Source of the DNA: Pelagophyceae sp. CCMP2097
Lineage: Eukaryota; Sar; Pelagophyceae
Reading direction: 5' to 3'
Length of the DNA: 14,158 bases
NCBI GenBank assembly: GCA_026770575.1
Contig: MU657792.1
Span: forward strand, 4,126 to 18,283
The notes beneath the pieces are model-generated. The model ran no database searches. It was not told the DNA's origin and saw only the letters and a list, made by a program, of their open reading frames with translations. This document shows, piece by piece, positions 13,967-14,158 of this stretch. Each line of letters begins with the position of its first letter. The first letter of the stretch is position 1. Made by a program: the position numbers and the translations under genes.

Positions 13967-14158
13967 AATACTATTATTATATATATATTATTGTCCTTAA
14001 TCTTTTTTAATAAGTAAAAGGTTAATAAATGTTTTATTTAAATGGCTCAAAATAGTAATATAAATATATATATATTATAAAAAAAAAGAAAATAATTATA
14101 TATTTATAGGGATTATAGAATACATATTGTAAAACGTCAGTGAAAAGGGGAAAGATAT
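13967..14158. other. AT-rich right end, no gene seen
   Basis: 192 bp dominated by A and T, with alternating at stretches and a nine-A run near 14080. The AGATTAAG element for the AT-hook gene lies at 13996-14003. Short ATG frames at 14028 and 14042 end within about a dozen codons. Comparison by eye of this end with the reverse complement of the left end shows no terminal inverted repeat, so the window may not include the true termini. Confidence 0.5.
13996..14003 (-). promoter_or_regulatory. AGATTAAG element upstream of the AT-hook gene
   Basis: AGATTAAG on the minus strand, 29 bp before the ATG at 13966, followed by an alternating A/T tract (ataatatatatataataa). Third instance of the element among the minus-strand right-block genes. 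Confidence 0.45.

Noticed and set aside
1..14158. Terminal inverted repeats at the window ends
   Set aside because: The first bases and the reverse complement of the last bases do not match by eye; the true termini may lie outside the window.
1..14158. tRNA or rRNA genes
   Set aside because: No cloverleaf-type arms or conserved rRNA blocks were seen on either strand; small ncRNAs cannot be excluded by eye.

Overview
The window looks like most of the genome of a polinton-like virus (PLV, Preplasmiviricota) of a microbial eukaryote, either as a free virus contig or as an integrated copy. It carries the morphogenesis trio of this group: an FtsK/HerA-type packaging ATPase, a penton-like minor capsid protein and a double jelly-roll major capsid protein. 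It also has a class-3-lipase-like hydrolase, a very long spike/fiber protein, a tyrosine recombinase, and an archaeo-eukaryotic primase (AEP) joined or adjacent to a D5-type superfamily 3 helicase. I see no protein-primed DNA polymerase B and no retroviral-type integrase, which argues against a classical Polinton/Maverick or an adintovirus. The DNA is AT-rich, spacers are mostly 20-40 bp, and the host is unknown.

Layout. Left block (1-2274): a low-complexity basic/acidic ORF, a small membrane protein on the minus strand, the packaging ATPase, and two tandem paralogous ORFs of unknown function. Middle block (2261-5708): the lipase on the minus strand, divergent from the plus-strand minor capsid gene, then a small basic protein, then the major capsid gene behind a 135-bp leader. 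Fiber block (5746-9419): one very long gene built of repeated modules and interrupted by two in-frame stops and two frameshifts. Right block (9389-13966), all minus strand: tyrosine recombinase, a zinc-binding plus DUF5710 protein, the helicase, the primase and a small AT-hook protein. The last 190 bp are very AT-rich and I see no gene in them.

The plus-strand genes form a morphogenesis module, with lipase and fiber presumably serving entry. The minus-strand right-hand genes form a replication/integration module. Three of those right-hand units carry the octamer AGATTAAG 21-29 bp upstream of their start codon, a candidate shared promoter element.

The main oddity is the number of broken reading frames. 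Primase/helicase, helicase C-terminus, recombinase (twice), zinc/DUF5710 protein (at least twice), lipase, the post-penton small protein and the fiber each continue in another frame after a one-base slip, mostly at A/T runs of 5-9 bases. The ATPase is also shifted, but not at such a run. Both capsid proteins are intact. Uncorrected consensus errors or early decay of an integrated copy are the main explanations. The two in-frame stops in the fiber fit decay better than homopolymer error.
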